This document shows, piece by piece, positions 27,523 through 35,799 of a stretch of DNA of 41,661 nucleotides. Made by a program: the position numbers and the translations under genes. Source of the DNA: Porphyromonadaceae bacterium UBA4259 (lineage in GTDB: Bacteria > Bacteroidota > Bacteroidia > Bacteroidales > Muribaculaceae); contig DGWL01000075.1 of assembly GCA_002396125.1 (NCBI GenBank), forward strand, positions 1 to 41,661, given 5' to 3'. Within the stretch, counting starts at the first letter, position 1; every line of letters starts with the position of its first letter. Under the pieces are notes generated by a model. The model worked only from the letters and a program-made list of their open reading frames with translations. It had not been told where the DNA came from and did no database searches.

Positions 27523-29373
27523 TTATTTCCAGAAGTTTGTGTCGACTGTCGCTTCCACGTCGTCTTCGATGTCATCGGGCAGGTTGCAGAAGAAGTCAAT
27601 GCCAGTGCGGCGTTCCAGCTCGTCGATTGAGATCATGCATTGTGGCAGGGTGGTGCCGCTGTGGGAAGTGTTCTTTTGCTCGGTCCAGTAGGCCATTGCG
27701 TGATATTGCCCGTTCTTGTAGCACAGCAGAGCCATGTACCAATAGCGTGGAATAGTGAGTGTGCCGGTGAGAGTTACGCCATACTTCGACTTGACCTCCG
27801 AGTAAGGGATTGTACCCGAAACGGTTGAGCCATCAAGAGTGACATTGGCAATAGTTGCTCCCTTGCACACGTAGAGCGTGTCGCGGAAACTGCTGTTATT
27901 GCCCCAGTTCTGGACCACATTTTCCATTGTTTGCCACAAGCCGGCGTTGTGGGCCTGATATTGCGGATGGATGTTGGAGGTGAGGAAGGTTTGGCGATTC
28001 TGTTCTTCGCCCGATTGGCGGTCTTCACTGGCGCAGATGTGTCCTCGTGCAAAGAGTACCATGTTGGTGCCGTCATCGTTGGCAACTTGAGTGGTGTAGT
28101 TGCCTCTAGTGTACTCGTTGGTTTGCACCTGATAAGATGAAGGCACGCAGTCGTCGGGCGAGAATGTGCTTGTTGTGCGTCCCACGTTGTTGTCGGGGGT
28201 GCCGTTGTGCATGGTGAAGCATGTCCATCGGTTTGCCCGATGGCTCTTGTCAAGCTCGAGCGAGTAGGTTATGCCATATTGTTGTGTGGCATGCACTACC
28301 ACCATGCTGTTGCTGCTGGTGTTGATGTGAGGATATTCCAGTCGCCACGCTTGGTTGTAGGTGGCACTGTTGGTTGTGGCGGTGCTGCCCGATTGCGGTA
28401 TGTTGTAGCTTGTCTCCTTCCAGTTGGCATTAAGGTTATTGTCCTGCGGAGCCTCCTCTAGAGTGTAGACTGCTGTGGCCACGGGACTTATCTTGCCATC
28501 GATCACTGCAATTGCTTTGATAGTGATATTACTTGTCACCGTCATGGAAATTGAGCCGGAGCTCATGTCAAAGTAGTGCATAGTGGTGGGAGTGGTGCCG
28601 TCGGTTGTGATAAAGATTTTCGCATTTGGAGCCGAGATTGTAATATCGGTGGGTGTGTAGAACACGGTTCCCGATGGATGGCTGAAAGTGGGTGCCGGCA
28701 CAGTTGATGGAGTGTCGCCATTGAGGATGACCTGGTAAATCGCTGTAACATCGGCCGAGTTGATAGTGCGGTCGGCATTCACGTCGCTGAAGTTCTTGTA
28801 GCCGGTGCTGCCATTAAGAATGTAGCTGTAGATTGCTGTAATATCGGCCGAGTTGACAGCTCCGTCGCGGTTGACGTCATATTGCGAGTATTGCTCTTGC
28901 GGCTCGTTGTATTCATATTCTACCGTCATGGAGAAGAGGCTGTTGCCTCCAGTGCCGGTGAAAGTTACTCTGGTTGTCGAACCACTCCAGTAGGTGTAGC
29001 CGCTGTCGAAGCCCGCGGGCGATGCTGTGAAACGTTGTTGGTCGTAAAACCCGTTGAAATTGACGCGCTTGATAACAGCTCCCTCATCGGCCTTGAAGGC
29101 AAACGTGTTGCCGTTGGTGGTGTAGAAAGTGTACTGGCCATTGTAGAAGGTTGAGCGTGGAAGTGTGGATTGTGGCTGGAAGGTGATTTCTCCTATTTTG
29201 ATTTCGTCGCGTAAATAGGTGGGATTATTAGATGTGGGAGTTGGCAGTCCCATTGCTGCGAGCGACTCGGGGGAACTGAAGTCGAAGGTTACGCTTCGAC
29301 TCTCGGCCATAGCCACGCTGGTGCACACTGCCGCGCACGCCAGCATTGAGAGAATGTAAAGTCGTTTCATCAT
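27523..29373 (-). CDS. Secreted DNA/RNA non-specific endonuclease with dockerin-like and CHB_HEX domains
   Basis: The 616-residue protein has a signal peptide (about 1-23), an N-terminal beta-sandwich region (about 25-155), and a dockerin-like pair of repeats at 164-219 (DVNRDGAVNSADIT, DVNADRTINSADVT). A chitobiase C-terminal-like domain follows at about 227-304 (ITTDGTTPTTMHYF). Residues about 340-600 are the NucA/EndA nuclease domain. The core motif is ARGH at 442-445 where most relatives have DRGH; the general base His445 is kept. The metal ligand is probably Asn476 (QAHNAGLW). It should degrade DNA and RNA outside the cell. A paralogue lies at 37175-39031. It is the last gene downstream of the clp-aat operon but likely has its own promoter. 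Confidence 0.88.
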   Translation of the reverse strand: MMKRLYILSMLACAAVCTSVAMAESRSVTFDFSSPESLAAMGLPTPTSNNPTYLRDEIKIGEITFQPQSTLPRSTFYNGQYTFYTTNGNTFAFKADEGAVIKRVNFNGFYDQQRFTASPAGFDSGYTYWSGSTTRVTFTGTGGNSLFSMTVEYEYNEPQEQYSQYDVNRDGAVNSADITAIYSYILNGSTGYKNFSDVNADRTINSADVTAIYQVILNGDTPSTVPAPTFSHPSGTVFYTPTDITISAPNAKIFITTDGTTPTTMHYFDMSSGSISMTVTSNITIKAIAVIDGKISPVATAVYTLEEAPQDNNLNANWKETSYNIPQSGSTATTNSATYNQAWRLEYPHINTSSNSMVVVHATQQYGITYSLELDKSHRANRWTCFTMHNGTPDNNVGRTTSTFSPDDCVPSSYQVQTNEYTRGNYTTQVANDDGTNMVLFARGHICASEDRQSGEEQNRQTFLTSNIHPQYQAHNAGLWQTMENVVQNWGNNSSFRDTLYVCKGATIANVTLDGSTVSGTIPYSEVKSKYGVTLTGTLTIPRYWYMALLCYKNGQYHAMAYWTEQKNTSHSGTTLPQCMISIDELERRTGIDFFCNLPDDIEDDVEATVDTNFWK

Positions 29374-29440
29374 AGCTTTTTTATTTTATTGTTATTGATT
29401 TCTTAATCTTGTTTTTAATCATGAGTTGTTAAAAACTGTG

Positions 29441-29471
29441 CAAGTTAAGAAATTTTACTCATTTGAGCAAA
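29441..29471 (-). promoter_or_regulatory. Candidate promoter of the dockerin endonuclease
   Basis: On the minus strand TTTG (29471-29468) precedes TAACTTG (29447-29441) by 20 bp. The -7 element lacks one T of the consensus, so the call is tentative. Confidence 0.4.
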
Positions 29472-29499
29472 TGGACATTCCAAAAAAGCTTTTAAACGA

Positions 29500-30222
29500 C
29501 TAAATTGAGTCTGTAATAGGCTCTTGAGGCTCAATGAAAGGGGTCTCTTGCCATGTGTGATAGGCATCGGGGCCTTGCAAAGTGGTGATGTACTGGTTAT
29601 AGCTGATGTAGCGTGCTCCCATGCTCTCGAGATGTGGGGTGCGAATTTGGCAGTCGATGAGTGAGCCGCCATGCTCCTGCATGCGTCGCGCAAGAGCGAT
29701 AAGTGCGAGTTTGCTGGTGTTGGGCTCGAATGAGAACATGCTTTCACCCACAAATCCTGTGCCGCTGGTAACGCCGTAGAGTCCACCCACCAGGTCGTTG
29801 CCGCGCCACACCTCCACGCTGCGTGCCCGGCCTAACTCATGAAGATTGGTGTAGGCGTTGATAATGTCATCGCCCAGCCAGGCTCCAATGTCCTCGTCGC
29901 GGGCATCGACTGTGGCGCATGCCATCATCACGCGATCGAAGCAGGTGTTGAAGGTTACGCGATAGATGTGCTTGTTGAGCAAGGTGCGCATTGAATGGCT
30001 CACATGCACCTCGCCTGGGAAGATTACAAAGCGCTGCGTGGGGCAGAACCACTGAATTTGACCAAGGCGGAAAGCGTACCAGGGAAAGAAGCCGTGGTCG
30101 TAGGCTAATAGCAGCCGTGGCAGTGATAGGTCACCCCCCACTGCCACCATGCCATCCTCGTCGCCAATCAAGGGCATCTCGGGATGAGGAAACCAGATGT
30201 TATCGTCTAGCTCAAAATACAT
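29500..30222 (-). CDS. aat: Leucyl/phenylalanyl-tRNA--protein transferase
   Basis: The 240-residue cytoplasmic enzyme adds Leu or Phe from aminoacyl-tRNA to proteins with N-terminal Arg or Lys, marking them for ClpS-ClpAP. Family motifs are seen: WFCPTQRFVIFPGEVHVSHSM, GGLYGV followed by FVGESMFSFEPNTSKLAL, and GGSLIDCQIRTPHLESMGAR. The start MYFELDDNIWFPHPE is the usual Bacteroidetes form. It follows clpA by 6 bp, so it is translated from the same mRNA. Full-length for the family. Confidence 0.95.
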   Translation of the reverse strand: MYFELDDNIWFPHPEMPLIGDEDGMVAVGGDLSLPRLLLAYDHGFFPWYAFRLGQIQWFCPTQRFVIFPGEVHVSHSMRTLLNKHIYRVTFNTCFDRVMMACATVDARDEDIGAWLGDDIINAYTNLHELGRARSVEVWRGNDLVGGLYGVTSGTGFVGESMFSFEPNTSKLALIALARRMQEHGGSLIDCQIRTPHLESMGARYISYNQYITTLQGPDAYHTWQETPFIEPQEPITDSI

Positions 30223-30228
30223 GGTTGG

Positions 30229-32607
30229 CTAGCATTTGATTGAGATTTCGCCATTGGTGACGGTGGCATGTGCCACGCCACCGCGACGCAACTTGCCGTA
30301 GAGCAACTCGCGCACGAGCAGGGTCTTGAGTCGGCGATGCAGCACGCGGTCGAGCTCACGGGCGCCATACTCGGCGGTGAATCCCTCGTTGAGTAGCAGG
30401 GCGCGGGCTTCATCGCTGAGCTGCAGTACCACATTTTTAGCGTTCAGCTTGTCTTGCAACTCACGCACCTTCTTGTCGAGAATCATGCCTGCCATCTTGT
30501 GGTCCATGTCGTTAAATACCACTGTTGCGCTCAGGCGGTTGATGAACTCAGGCTTGAAAGTCTTTTTCACCTGCTTGAGCATGTCGCCACCGCGGCTGGC
30601 GCGGTTGTCGAAGCCAACACTCTTGCCGGCATACTGCGCTCCGGCATTGCTCGTCATGATGAGCACCACGTTGCGGAAGTCGGCTCGGCGGCCTTTATTG
30701 TCGGCAAGGCTTGCATAGTCCATTACTTGAAGCAGGATGTTGTAGATGTCCTCATGGGCCTTCTCTATCTCATCGAGGAGCAACACGCAGTTGGGGGTCT
30801 TGCGAATGGCATCGGTGAGCAGACCACCGTCCTCGTAGCCCACATAGCCAGCCGGCGACCCGATGAGTTTGGCTACGGTGTGCTTCTCGGTGTACTCGCT
30901 CATGTCGAAGCGCACTAGCTCCACTCCCAGTTCCTGCGCAAGCACGCGGGCCACCTCGGTCTTTCCCACGCCGGTGGGTCCCACGAAGAGCAGCGATGCC
31001 AGTGGCTTGCCATCGTCGATGAGTCCCGCCTTCGACATCTGCACGGCTTCCACCACCTCACGCACTGCCTGGTCTTGTCCGTAGATGCGCGACTTGATAC
31101 GTGGTTCTAGAGTCTTTAGCGCGGCAGAGCCTTCTTCCTTCATTGCTGTGGCGCTAATCTTCATCACCTTCTTGAGCACGTCGTCGATGAGTGCCCGGTC
31201 TACCGTTTGCCGTTTCTTGGCGGTGGGGTGGATGTGGCGATAGGCACCAGCCTCGTCAATCAGGTCGATGGCCTTGTCGGGGAGGAAACGACCTGTGATG
31301 TGCTTTGCGCTGGCTCTCACGGCATAGTCGATAGCCGCCTGAGCATATTTCACCTTGTGAAAAGCTTCGTAGCCTGCCTTGAGGCCATTGATAATTTCAA
31401 TAGTCTCGTCGATGCTTGGCTCTAGAATGTCGATTTGCTGGAATCGTCGCACGATGCCCTTGCTGCGCGAGAGCTGTCGGTTATATTCCTCATAGGTGGT
31501 CGACCCGATAAAACGCAGTTTTCCGCTCTCAAGATAGGGCTTGAGCATGTTGGAAGCGTCCATGGCGCTATCGCCGGTTGCACCTGCACCCACGATGCTG
31601 TGAATCTCGTCGATATAGACGATTGCGTTGTCGAGGCCGGCCAGGTAGTCCATAGTGTGCTTGATGCGTTTCTCAAAGTCGCCGCGATATTGCGTTCCGG
31701 CGAGCATTGCCGCCATGTCAATCTGGTAAATTTTGCAACCCTGCAGCGAGTCGGGCACGAGGCCGTCCTCGATGCGCTGTGCCAAGCCATAGACAAGCGC
31801 AGTCTTTCCCACTCCGGGCTCTCCCACGTGCAGCGGGTTGTTCTTGTCCTTGCGGCACAGCACGTGGATGGTTCGCTCCAGTTCCTGCTCGCGGCCAATG
31901 AGTGGGTTGTGCTCATCAAGATGCTCGTTGATGCAGGTGACAAATGCCTTAATCTCAAGCGACGGCTCACCCACAGGCTGGAACATGTCGTCGAGCTCGT
32001 CGGGAATCTCGCCATCGTCGTAGTTGTCGTCGAAGGGCAATGGGTCATCGCTCGTGCCGTTGTCCTCGGGGTTGAGTGTTATCTCTTTGCCGCTCGACTG
32101 CTCCTTGACGATTAGTCCGCCGTTACCCGGGAAGCTGCTGCCCTTAACGGGGAAATCGCGCGCGTAGTTCTCCACGTTGGTAATGAGCGTGCTGAGCATG
32201 TCGGGGTAGAGGGCGTTGAAATGCTTGAGCACGTTGCCCGCCACGCTGTCGGTGAGATTCATGGCCGCCACAATCACGTGAGTCACCTCCAGTTCTTGTG
32301 CGCTTGCCGAGCGCATAATCTCGATGGCGCCAATAATCAGTTCCTGGAATTGGAACGATGGCTCCAGGTTATAATGTTGATCCTTGGGCACGTCGCCCAG
32401 GGTAGAGAGGTATTGCCGCAGCGGCTTTATCATGTCGCTCTCGTTGATGCCCACCAGGTGCAATGCTTCGCTCACCGGGTTGAGCATGAGAATGTTGCTG
32501 AGCAGTTGCTCGGGAGTGAGATATGGTATTCGACCGGCCACGGTGCGGTCGATTGCGAGCTTTAGTGCTATTTGCAAGTGGAAACTATTGATGATTTCTT
32601 TTGCCAT
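30229..32607 (-). CDS. clpA: ATP-dependent Clp protease ATP-binding subunit ClpA
   Basis: The 792-residue AAA+ unfoldase feeds substrates into ClpP. An N-terminal Clp_N domain (about 1-145) is followed by D1 with Walker A GEPGVGKTA and Walker B VYIDEIH, and D2 with Walker A GPTGVGKTE and Walker B LLLDEIEKAHEDI. In the D2 loop KSVGFDN the VGF tripeptide takes the place of the ClpA IGL loop that docks on ClpP, so ClpP contact is expected. No M-domain is present, so it is not ClpB or ClpC. It lies between clpS (42-bp gap) and aat (6-bp gap) in the same direction. Confidence 0.93.
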   Translation of the reverse strand: MAKEIINSFHLQIALKLAIDRTVAGRIPYLTPEQLLSNILMLNPVSEALHLVGINESDMIKPLRQYLSTLGDVPKDQHYNLEPSFQFQELIIGAIEIMRSASAQELEVTHVIVAAMNLTDSVAGNVLKHFNALYPDMLSTLITNVENYARDFPVKGSSFPGNGGLIVKEQSSGKEITLNPEDNGTSDDPLPFDDNYDDGEIPDELDDMFQPVGEPSLEIKAFVTCINEHLDEHNPLIGREQELERTIHVLCRKDKNNPLHVGEPGVGKTALVYGLAQRIEDGLVPDSLQGCKIYQIDMAAMLAGTQYRGDFEKRIKHTMDYLAGLDNAIVYIDEIHSIVGAGATGDSAMDASNMLKPYLESGKLRFIGSTTYEEYNRQLSRSKGIVRRFQQIDILEPSIDETIEIINGLKAGYEAFHKVKYAQAAIDYAVRASAKHITGRFLPDKAIDLIDEAGAYRHIHPTAKKRQTVDRALIDDVLKKVMKISATAMKEEGSAALKTLEPRIKSRIYGQDQAVREVVEAVQMSKAGLIDDGKPLASLLFVGPTGVGKTEVARVLAQELGVELVRFDMSEYTEKHTVAKLIGSPAGYVGYEDGGLLTDAIRKTPNCVLLLDEIEKAHEDIYNILLQVMDYASLADNKGRRADFRNVVLIMTSNAGAQYAGKSVGFDNRASRGGDMLKQVKKTFKPEFINRLSATVVFNDMDHKMAGMILDKKVRELQDKLNAKNVVLQLSDEARALLLNEGFTAEYGARELDRVLHRRLKTLLVRELLYGKLRRGGVAHATVTNGEISIKC

Positions 32608-32649
32608 GCCAGTAGTTGTGTTATTCTTTTTTAGTTGATTGATGTAATA

Positions 32650-32952
32650 TTATTCAGGTTCATAGGCTAGACGCAGGGGGTAGCCTTCGGCGCGAGCCAT
32701 GTCGGTGGCGCGTCGCACCATGCTCACTGCCATGTCGAGGCCGTAGAGTCCCACAACCATCTGTCCTTGCTCGTGCACGGCGAGCATTATTGCCACAGCC
32801 TCACTTCGTGGCTTCAAGAACACGTCGATGAGCAACTGTACCACGAAGTCCATGGGTGTGAAGTCGTCGTTGTAAATAATCACCTTGTAATGCCTTGGGA
32901 AATCGGTAAACTCACGCGTCTTTTCCCTCATTGCTCCCTGCTGTTTTGCCAT
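32650..32952 (-). CDS. clpS: ClpS adaptor
   Basis: The small adaptor (about 100 residues) binds N-degron substrates and delivers them to ClpA. The hallmark YNDDFTPMDFVV carries the Asn-Asp-Asp residues that hold the substrate alpha-amino group. The downstream VHEQGQMVVGLYGLDMA matches the family's His-containing helix. I use the ATG at 32952 (MAKQQGAMREKT) because it matches the family start. Alternative GTG at 32988 and ATG at 32979 would add 12 and 9 residues. It leads the clpS-clpA-aat operon. Confidence 0.93.
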   Translation of the reverse strand: MAKQQGAMREKTREFTDFPRHYKVIIYNDDFTPMDFVVQLLIDVFLKPRSEAVAIMLAVHEQGQMVVGLYGLDMAVSMVRRATDMARAEGYPLRLAYEPE

Positions 32953-32999
32953 TGTAGTTAAAAATTGCGTGCTCAACATGTTGGGCACTAATTGGAATG

Positions 33000-33007
33000 C
33001 AAAGTTA
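33000..33007 (-). promoter_or_regulatory. Candidate -7 box of clpS-clpA-aat
   Basis: On the minus strand this reads TAACTTTG, 48 bp before the ATG at 32952. The -33 element (TTTG at 33035-33032) would be 24 bp away, longer than usual. It is back-to-back with the tRNA-Arg promoter. Confidence 0.45.
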
Positions 33008-33062
33008 ATACAATTAGTGCAATTTATGTGCCAAAAAAGACGACTATTAAAAGATTATTTCT

Positions 33063-33070
33063 TAACTTTG
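33063..33070 (+). promoter_or_regulatory. -7 box of tRNA-Arg
   Basis: TAACTTTG lies 53 bp before the tRNA. A -33 TTTG is not clear. The leader (33082-33116) can fold with GCCGAG (33082-33087) pairing CTCGGC (33111-33116). Confidence 0.5.
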
Positions 33071-33122
33071 CACCGCGGTTGGCCGAGGGCGGGTTACCCC
33101 CCTTGCTCATCTCGGCATCGAT

Positions 33123-33194
33123 GCTCTGATAGTTCAACGGATAGAACGTGGGTTTCCTAAACCTAAAATCTGGGTTCGATTCCCAGTCGGAGTA
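33123..33194 (+). tRNA. tRNA-Arg (anticodon CCT)
   Basis: The 72-base tRNA has acceptor strand GCTCTGA (33123-33129) pairing with TCGGAGT (33187-33193) including two wobble pairs, and discriminator A at 33194. The anticodon stem TGGGT/ACCTA holds the loop TTCCTAA with anticodon CCT, reading AGG. The T arm has TGGGTTCGATTCCCA. CCA is not encoded. Confidence 0.9.
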
Positions 33195-33241
33195 CTAATA
33201 GAGAGAGGTTCTTATAGAACATCGCTGAAGTTTTAAACCTA

Positions 33242-33278
33242 AAAGCCCCGGTTGCGTCAAAAACTAAGGGGCTTTATT
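33242..33278 (+). terminator. Terminator-like hairpin after tRNA-Arg
   Basis: AAAGCCCC (33242-33249) pairs with GGGGCTTT (33268-33275) and is followed by ATTAATAAT. It ends the tRNA transcript or acts as a leader of the OmpH-like gene, since it lies only 26 bases before it. Confidence 0.6.
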
Positions 33279-33303
33279 AATAATTATAAAATTGTAGATG
33301 ACA

Positions 33304-33921
33304 ATGAAAAAAATTATCCTACTGGCAGTTGCCATGTTTTCACTCTCGGTGATGGCTCAAGAGGCCGCACAACAGCCGTTCAGCATTCGCTATATCGATG
33401 AGAGCGCGCTCTATCAGCAATATATTGTGGCGCAGCAGTATCAGCAGTTGCAGAACAAGCTTCGCACCGACTTTCAGGCTGCCGAGAAGAAGAAACGCGA
33501 CCAGATAGAGGCGTTCTACAACCAGATTGTGAAGAAGAACAAGAATGGCCAGTACAAGACTCAAAAGGCGATGGAAGCCGACCAAAACAAGCTGGAGCAG
33601 ATGCAGAACAATGCGCAGAAAGAGATGGAGACCATGCAGCAGCACATGGAGAGTCAGCTCAATCAGGAGGCTCAGAAGCTTGCCAACGAGATTGACTTCT
33701 TCCTTGCCGATTATGCTGTGCGCAACGGCTACGACGCCATCTTGCGCAAGGAGGCTTCGATGTTTATCAATCCCAAGTGGGACGTGACCGAAGAGGTAGC
33801 CGAGGGGTTGAACGCACGCTATAATGCCGCGCACGCGCCCGAGGCCAAAGCCGAGCCCGAGAAGGATGGCCAAGTCACTCCTGCCGCACCTGCAACAACA
33901 CCTGCCACACAAGCGAAATAA
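33304..33921 (+). CDS. OmpH/Skp-like periplasmic chaperone
   Basis: The roughly 205-residue protein begins with a signal peptide (MKKIILLAVAMFSLSVMAQ). Its body (about 35-165) is a long coiled coil rich in Lys, Glu and Gln (QQLQNKLRTDFQAAEKKKRDQIEAFYNQI), the hallmark of OmpH/Skp chaperones that hold unfolded outer-membrane proteins. The C-terminal 40 residues are Ala/Pro/Glu-rich and disordered. I start at the second ATG, 33304. The PepSY-like gene follows after 21 bp, so the two are probably co-transcribed. Skp in other Bacteroidetes sits beside bamA; here bamA is not adjacent. Confidence 0.85.
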   Translation: MKKIILLAVAMFSLSVMAQEAAQQPFSIRYIDESALYQQYIVAQQYQQLQNKLRTDFQAAEKKKRDQIEAFYNQIVKKNKNGQYKTQKAMEADQNKLEQMQNNAQKEMETMQQHMESQLNQEAQKLANEIDFFLADYAVRNGYDAILRKEASMFINPKWDVTEEVAEGLNARYNAAHAPEAKAEPEKDGQVTPAAPATTPATQAK

Positions 33922-33942
33922 ACATTAATAATTAATAGCGTT

Positions 33943-34383
33943 ATGAAGAAATTTTTTGCATTATTGACTCTGGTGGCACTGTGCGCCGGCATGGCAATGG
34001 CCGACGACAACATCGTGGAGATTCCATTCAAGAAGGTGCCCGACCTGGCTCAACGCATGGTGAAGTCCTATTTCCCCGGCAACACCGTGGTGAAGGCTGT
34101 GAAGAACAAGACTAAGGACATGAAGAACCGCACTTGCGTGCTGCTCGATAACAATGCCACCATCGACTTCGACAAGGATGGCAACTGGATGATTGTGGAC
34201 TGCCGCGAGAGCGAGGTGCCCAAGCGCATGGTGCCGGGCAAGATATTGATGTATCTCAATAGCAACCACGAGGGCAAGAAGGTGCTCTACATGGGTCGCG
34301 AAATCAAAAATGGCGACGTGACCATCATCCTCGATGACAGCACCGAGTTGCATTTCACTAACGAGCAGGAACTTATTCCTTAG
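33943..34383 (+). CDS. PepSY-like (beta-lactamase-inhibitor-like) periplasmic protein
   Basis: The 146-residue exported protein has a signal peptide (MKKFFALLTLVALCAGMAMA) and a PepSY-like / PF11396-type repeat fold (IPFKKVPDLAQRMVKSYFPGNTVV, IDFDKDGNWMIVDCRE). This family is common in Bacteroidales and its biological role is not known. It sits 21 bp after the OmpH-like gene and ends at a strong terminator. Confidence 0.8.
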   Translation: MKKFFALLTLVALCAGMAMADDNIVEIPFKKVPDLAQRMVKSYFPGNTVVKAVKNKTKDMKNRTCVLLDNNATIDFDKDGNWMIVDCRESEVPKRMVPGKILMYLNSNHEGKKVLYMGREIKNGDVTIILDDSTELHFTNEQELIP

Positions 34384-34414
34384 AAGAAACCATCGCCTAA
34401 TCAAGGATGATGAT

Positions 34415-34465
34415 AAAAAAACGGGAGATTTGATAAAGATTCAAATCTCCCGCTTTTTTTTTATT
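34415..34465. terminator. Bidirectional terminator between convergent genes
   Basis: A 12-bp perfect stem (34422-34433 with 34441-34452) is flanked by A residues before and eight or more T after. It ends the OmpH/PepSY operon (plus) and the U32 peptidase gene (minus). Confidence 0.9.
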
Positions 34466-34472
34466 TCTTAAC

Positions 34473-35750
34473 CTATTCAACCGGTTTCCACACGAAGAGT
34501 TTGTCGCTTGGGCGAATTTTCTCGCCGGTCTTTATTGAGAAGCGCTGGCCCTTCACAGTCTTGTCAACGGGCTCGAGGTCGACACGAATCTCCTCGACAG
34601 TCATTGTCAGCGCGCCGGTGGTGGGACCGGTGATTATGATTTCATCGCCCACGCGCAATTCGCCTGCTTCCATCAGGAACTCAGCCACGCCAAGCTTGGA
34701 GAAATAGCGAATGCCCTTGGCGGCATACACCTTGACATGAGTGGCGCTTGAGCCATATTTTGATGTCCACTCACCCAAGCGTTGCCCCAAGTAGTAACCG
34801 TCCCAAAAGCCGCGGTTGAACACCCTCGCCAGTCGCTCATGCCATTGCTCGATGAGCTCGTCGCTGTAGGTGCCGTCGAGAATAGCGTTAATAGCCTCGT
34901 TGTAGCAACTTGCCACAGTGCGCACATACTCGGGACCGCGCGCGCGACCTTCAATCTTGAACACCCGCACTCCCGCGTCAATCATCTTATTGAGGAAGTG
35001 GATGGTTTTCAGGTCTTTAGGCGACATTATATATTTGTTCTCGATGGCGAGTTCATCGCCTGTGTCGCGGTCGGTAACGATGTAGCTGCGGCGGCATATT
35101 TGCCGGCACGCCCCGCGGTTGGCGCTCGAATTGGTCTCCTGCAGACTCATGTAGCACTTGCCGCTCACCGCCATGCACAGGGCACCGTGGCAAAACATCT
35201 CAAGCCTCACGGGCTCGCCATGAGGCCCGAGCACGCCTTGCTCGGTGATGTTGTGGTGGATGCGGGTCACCTGATCGAGGTTGAGCTCGCGTGCAAGCAC
35301 CATCACATCGGCCCACTGGGCGTAATATTTCACTGCTTCGCTGTTGCTCACGTTCACCTGGGTGGAGATGTGCACCTCCACACCAATGCTGCGTGCATAG
35401 AGAATGGTGGCCATGTCGCTGGCGATGATGGCGGTTAGCTTCGCCTCACGCGCGGCATCCACGATGCGGTGCATGTAGTCGATGTCTTCGTCGTAGATAA
35501 TGGTGTTGACCGTGAGATAGGTCTTCATGCCACGCTCGGCACACCACTTGGCAATGGTGTGCAAGTCGTCGATGCTGAAGTTTACACTCGACTTTGAGCG
35601 CATGTTCAGGTTCTCAATGCCAAAGTAGATGGCGTCGGCGCCTCCTTGGTGCGCTGCCACGAGCGACTCCCACGAACCCACTGGAGCCATGATCTCAAAG
35701 TCGCTTCGTTTCAGTTGATTAATGGTTGATGGTTTAATGTTTTGTTCCAC
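34473..35750 (-). CDS. Peptidase U32 family protein (TrhP/RlhA-like)
   Basis: The 425-residue protein carries the U32 core: an N-terminal TIM-like region (EIMAPVGSWESLVAAHQGGADAIYFGI) and the family's Cys cluster (FCHGALCMAVSGKC, then NRGACRQIC), which in E. coli homologues is needed for hydroxylation of tRNA uridine-34 (TrhP/YegQ) or 23S rRNA (RlhA). The length is closer to TrhP. Classic U32 collagenase activity is not implied. It is the last gene of a likely run from the endonuclease/exonuclease/phosphatase gene (49-bp gap). I would not assign a gene name. Confidence 0.8.
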   Translation of the reverse strand: MEQNIKPSTINQLKRSDFEIMAPVGSWESLVAAHQGGADAIYFGIENLNMRSKSSVNFSIDDLHTIAKWCAERGMKTYLTVNTIIYDEDIDYMHRIVDAAREAKLTAIIASDMATILYARSIGVEVHISTQVNVSNSEAVKYYAQWADVMVLARELNLDQVTRIHHNITEQGVLGPHGEPVRLEMFCHGALCMAVSGKCYMSLQETNSSANRGACRQICRRSYIVTDRDTGDELAIENKYIMSPKDLKTIHFLNKMIDAGVRVFKIEGRARGPEYVRTVASCYNEAINAILDGTYSDELIEQWHERLARVFNRGFWDGYYLGQRLGEWTSKYGSSATHVKVYAAKGIRYFSKLGVAEFLMEAGELRVGDEIIITGPTTGALTMTVEEIRVDLEPVDKTVKGQRFSIKTGEKIRPSDKLFVWKPVE

Positions 35751-35799
35751 TTTTTTATTGTAACAAACCTTCCTGCGGCTTAGAATATAGTGTCTCTAC

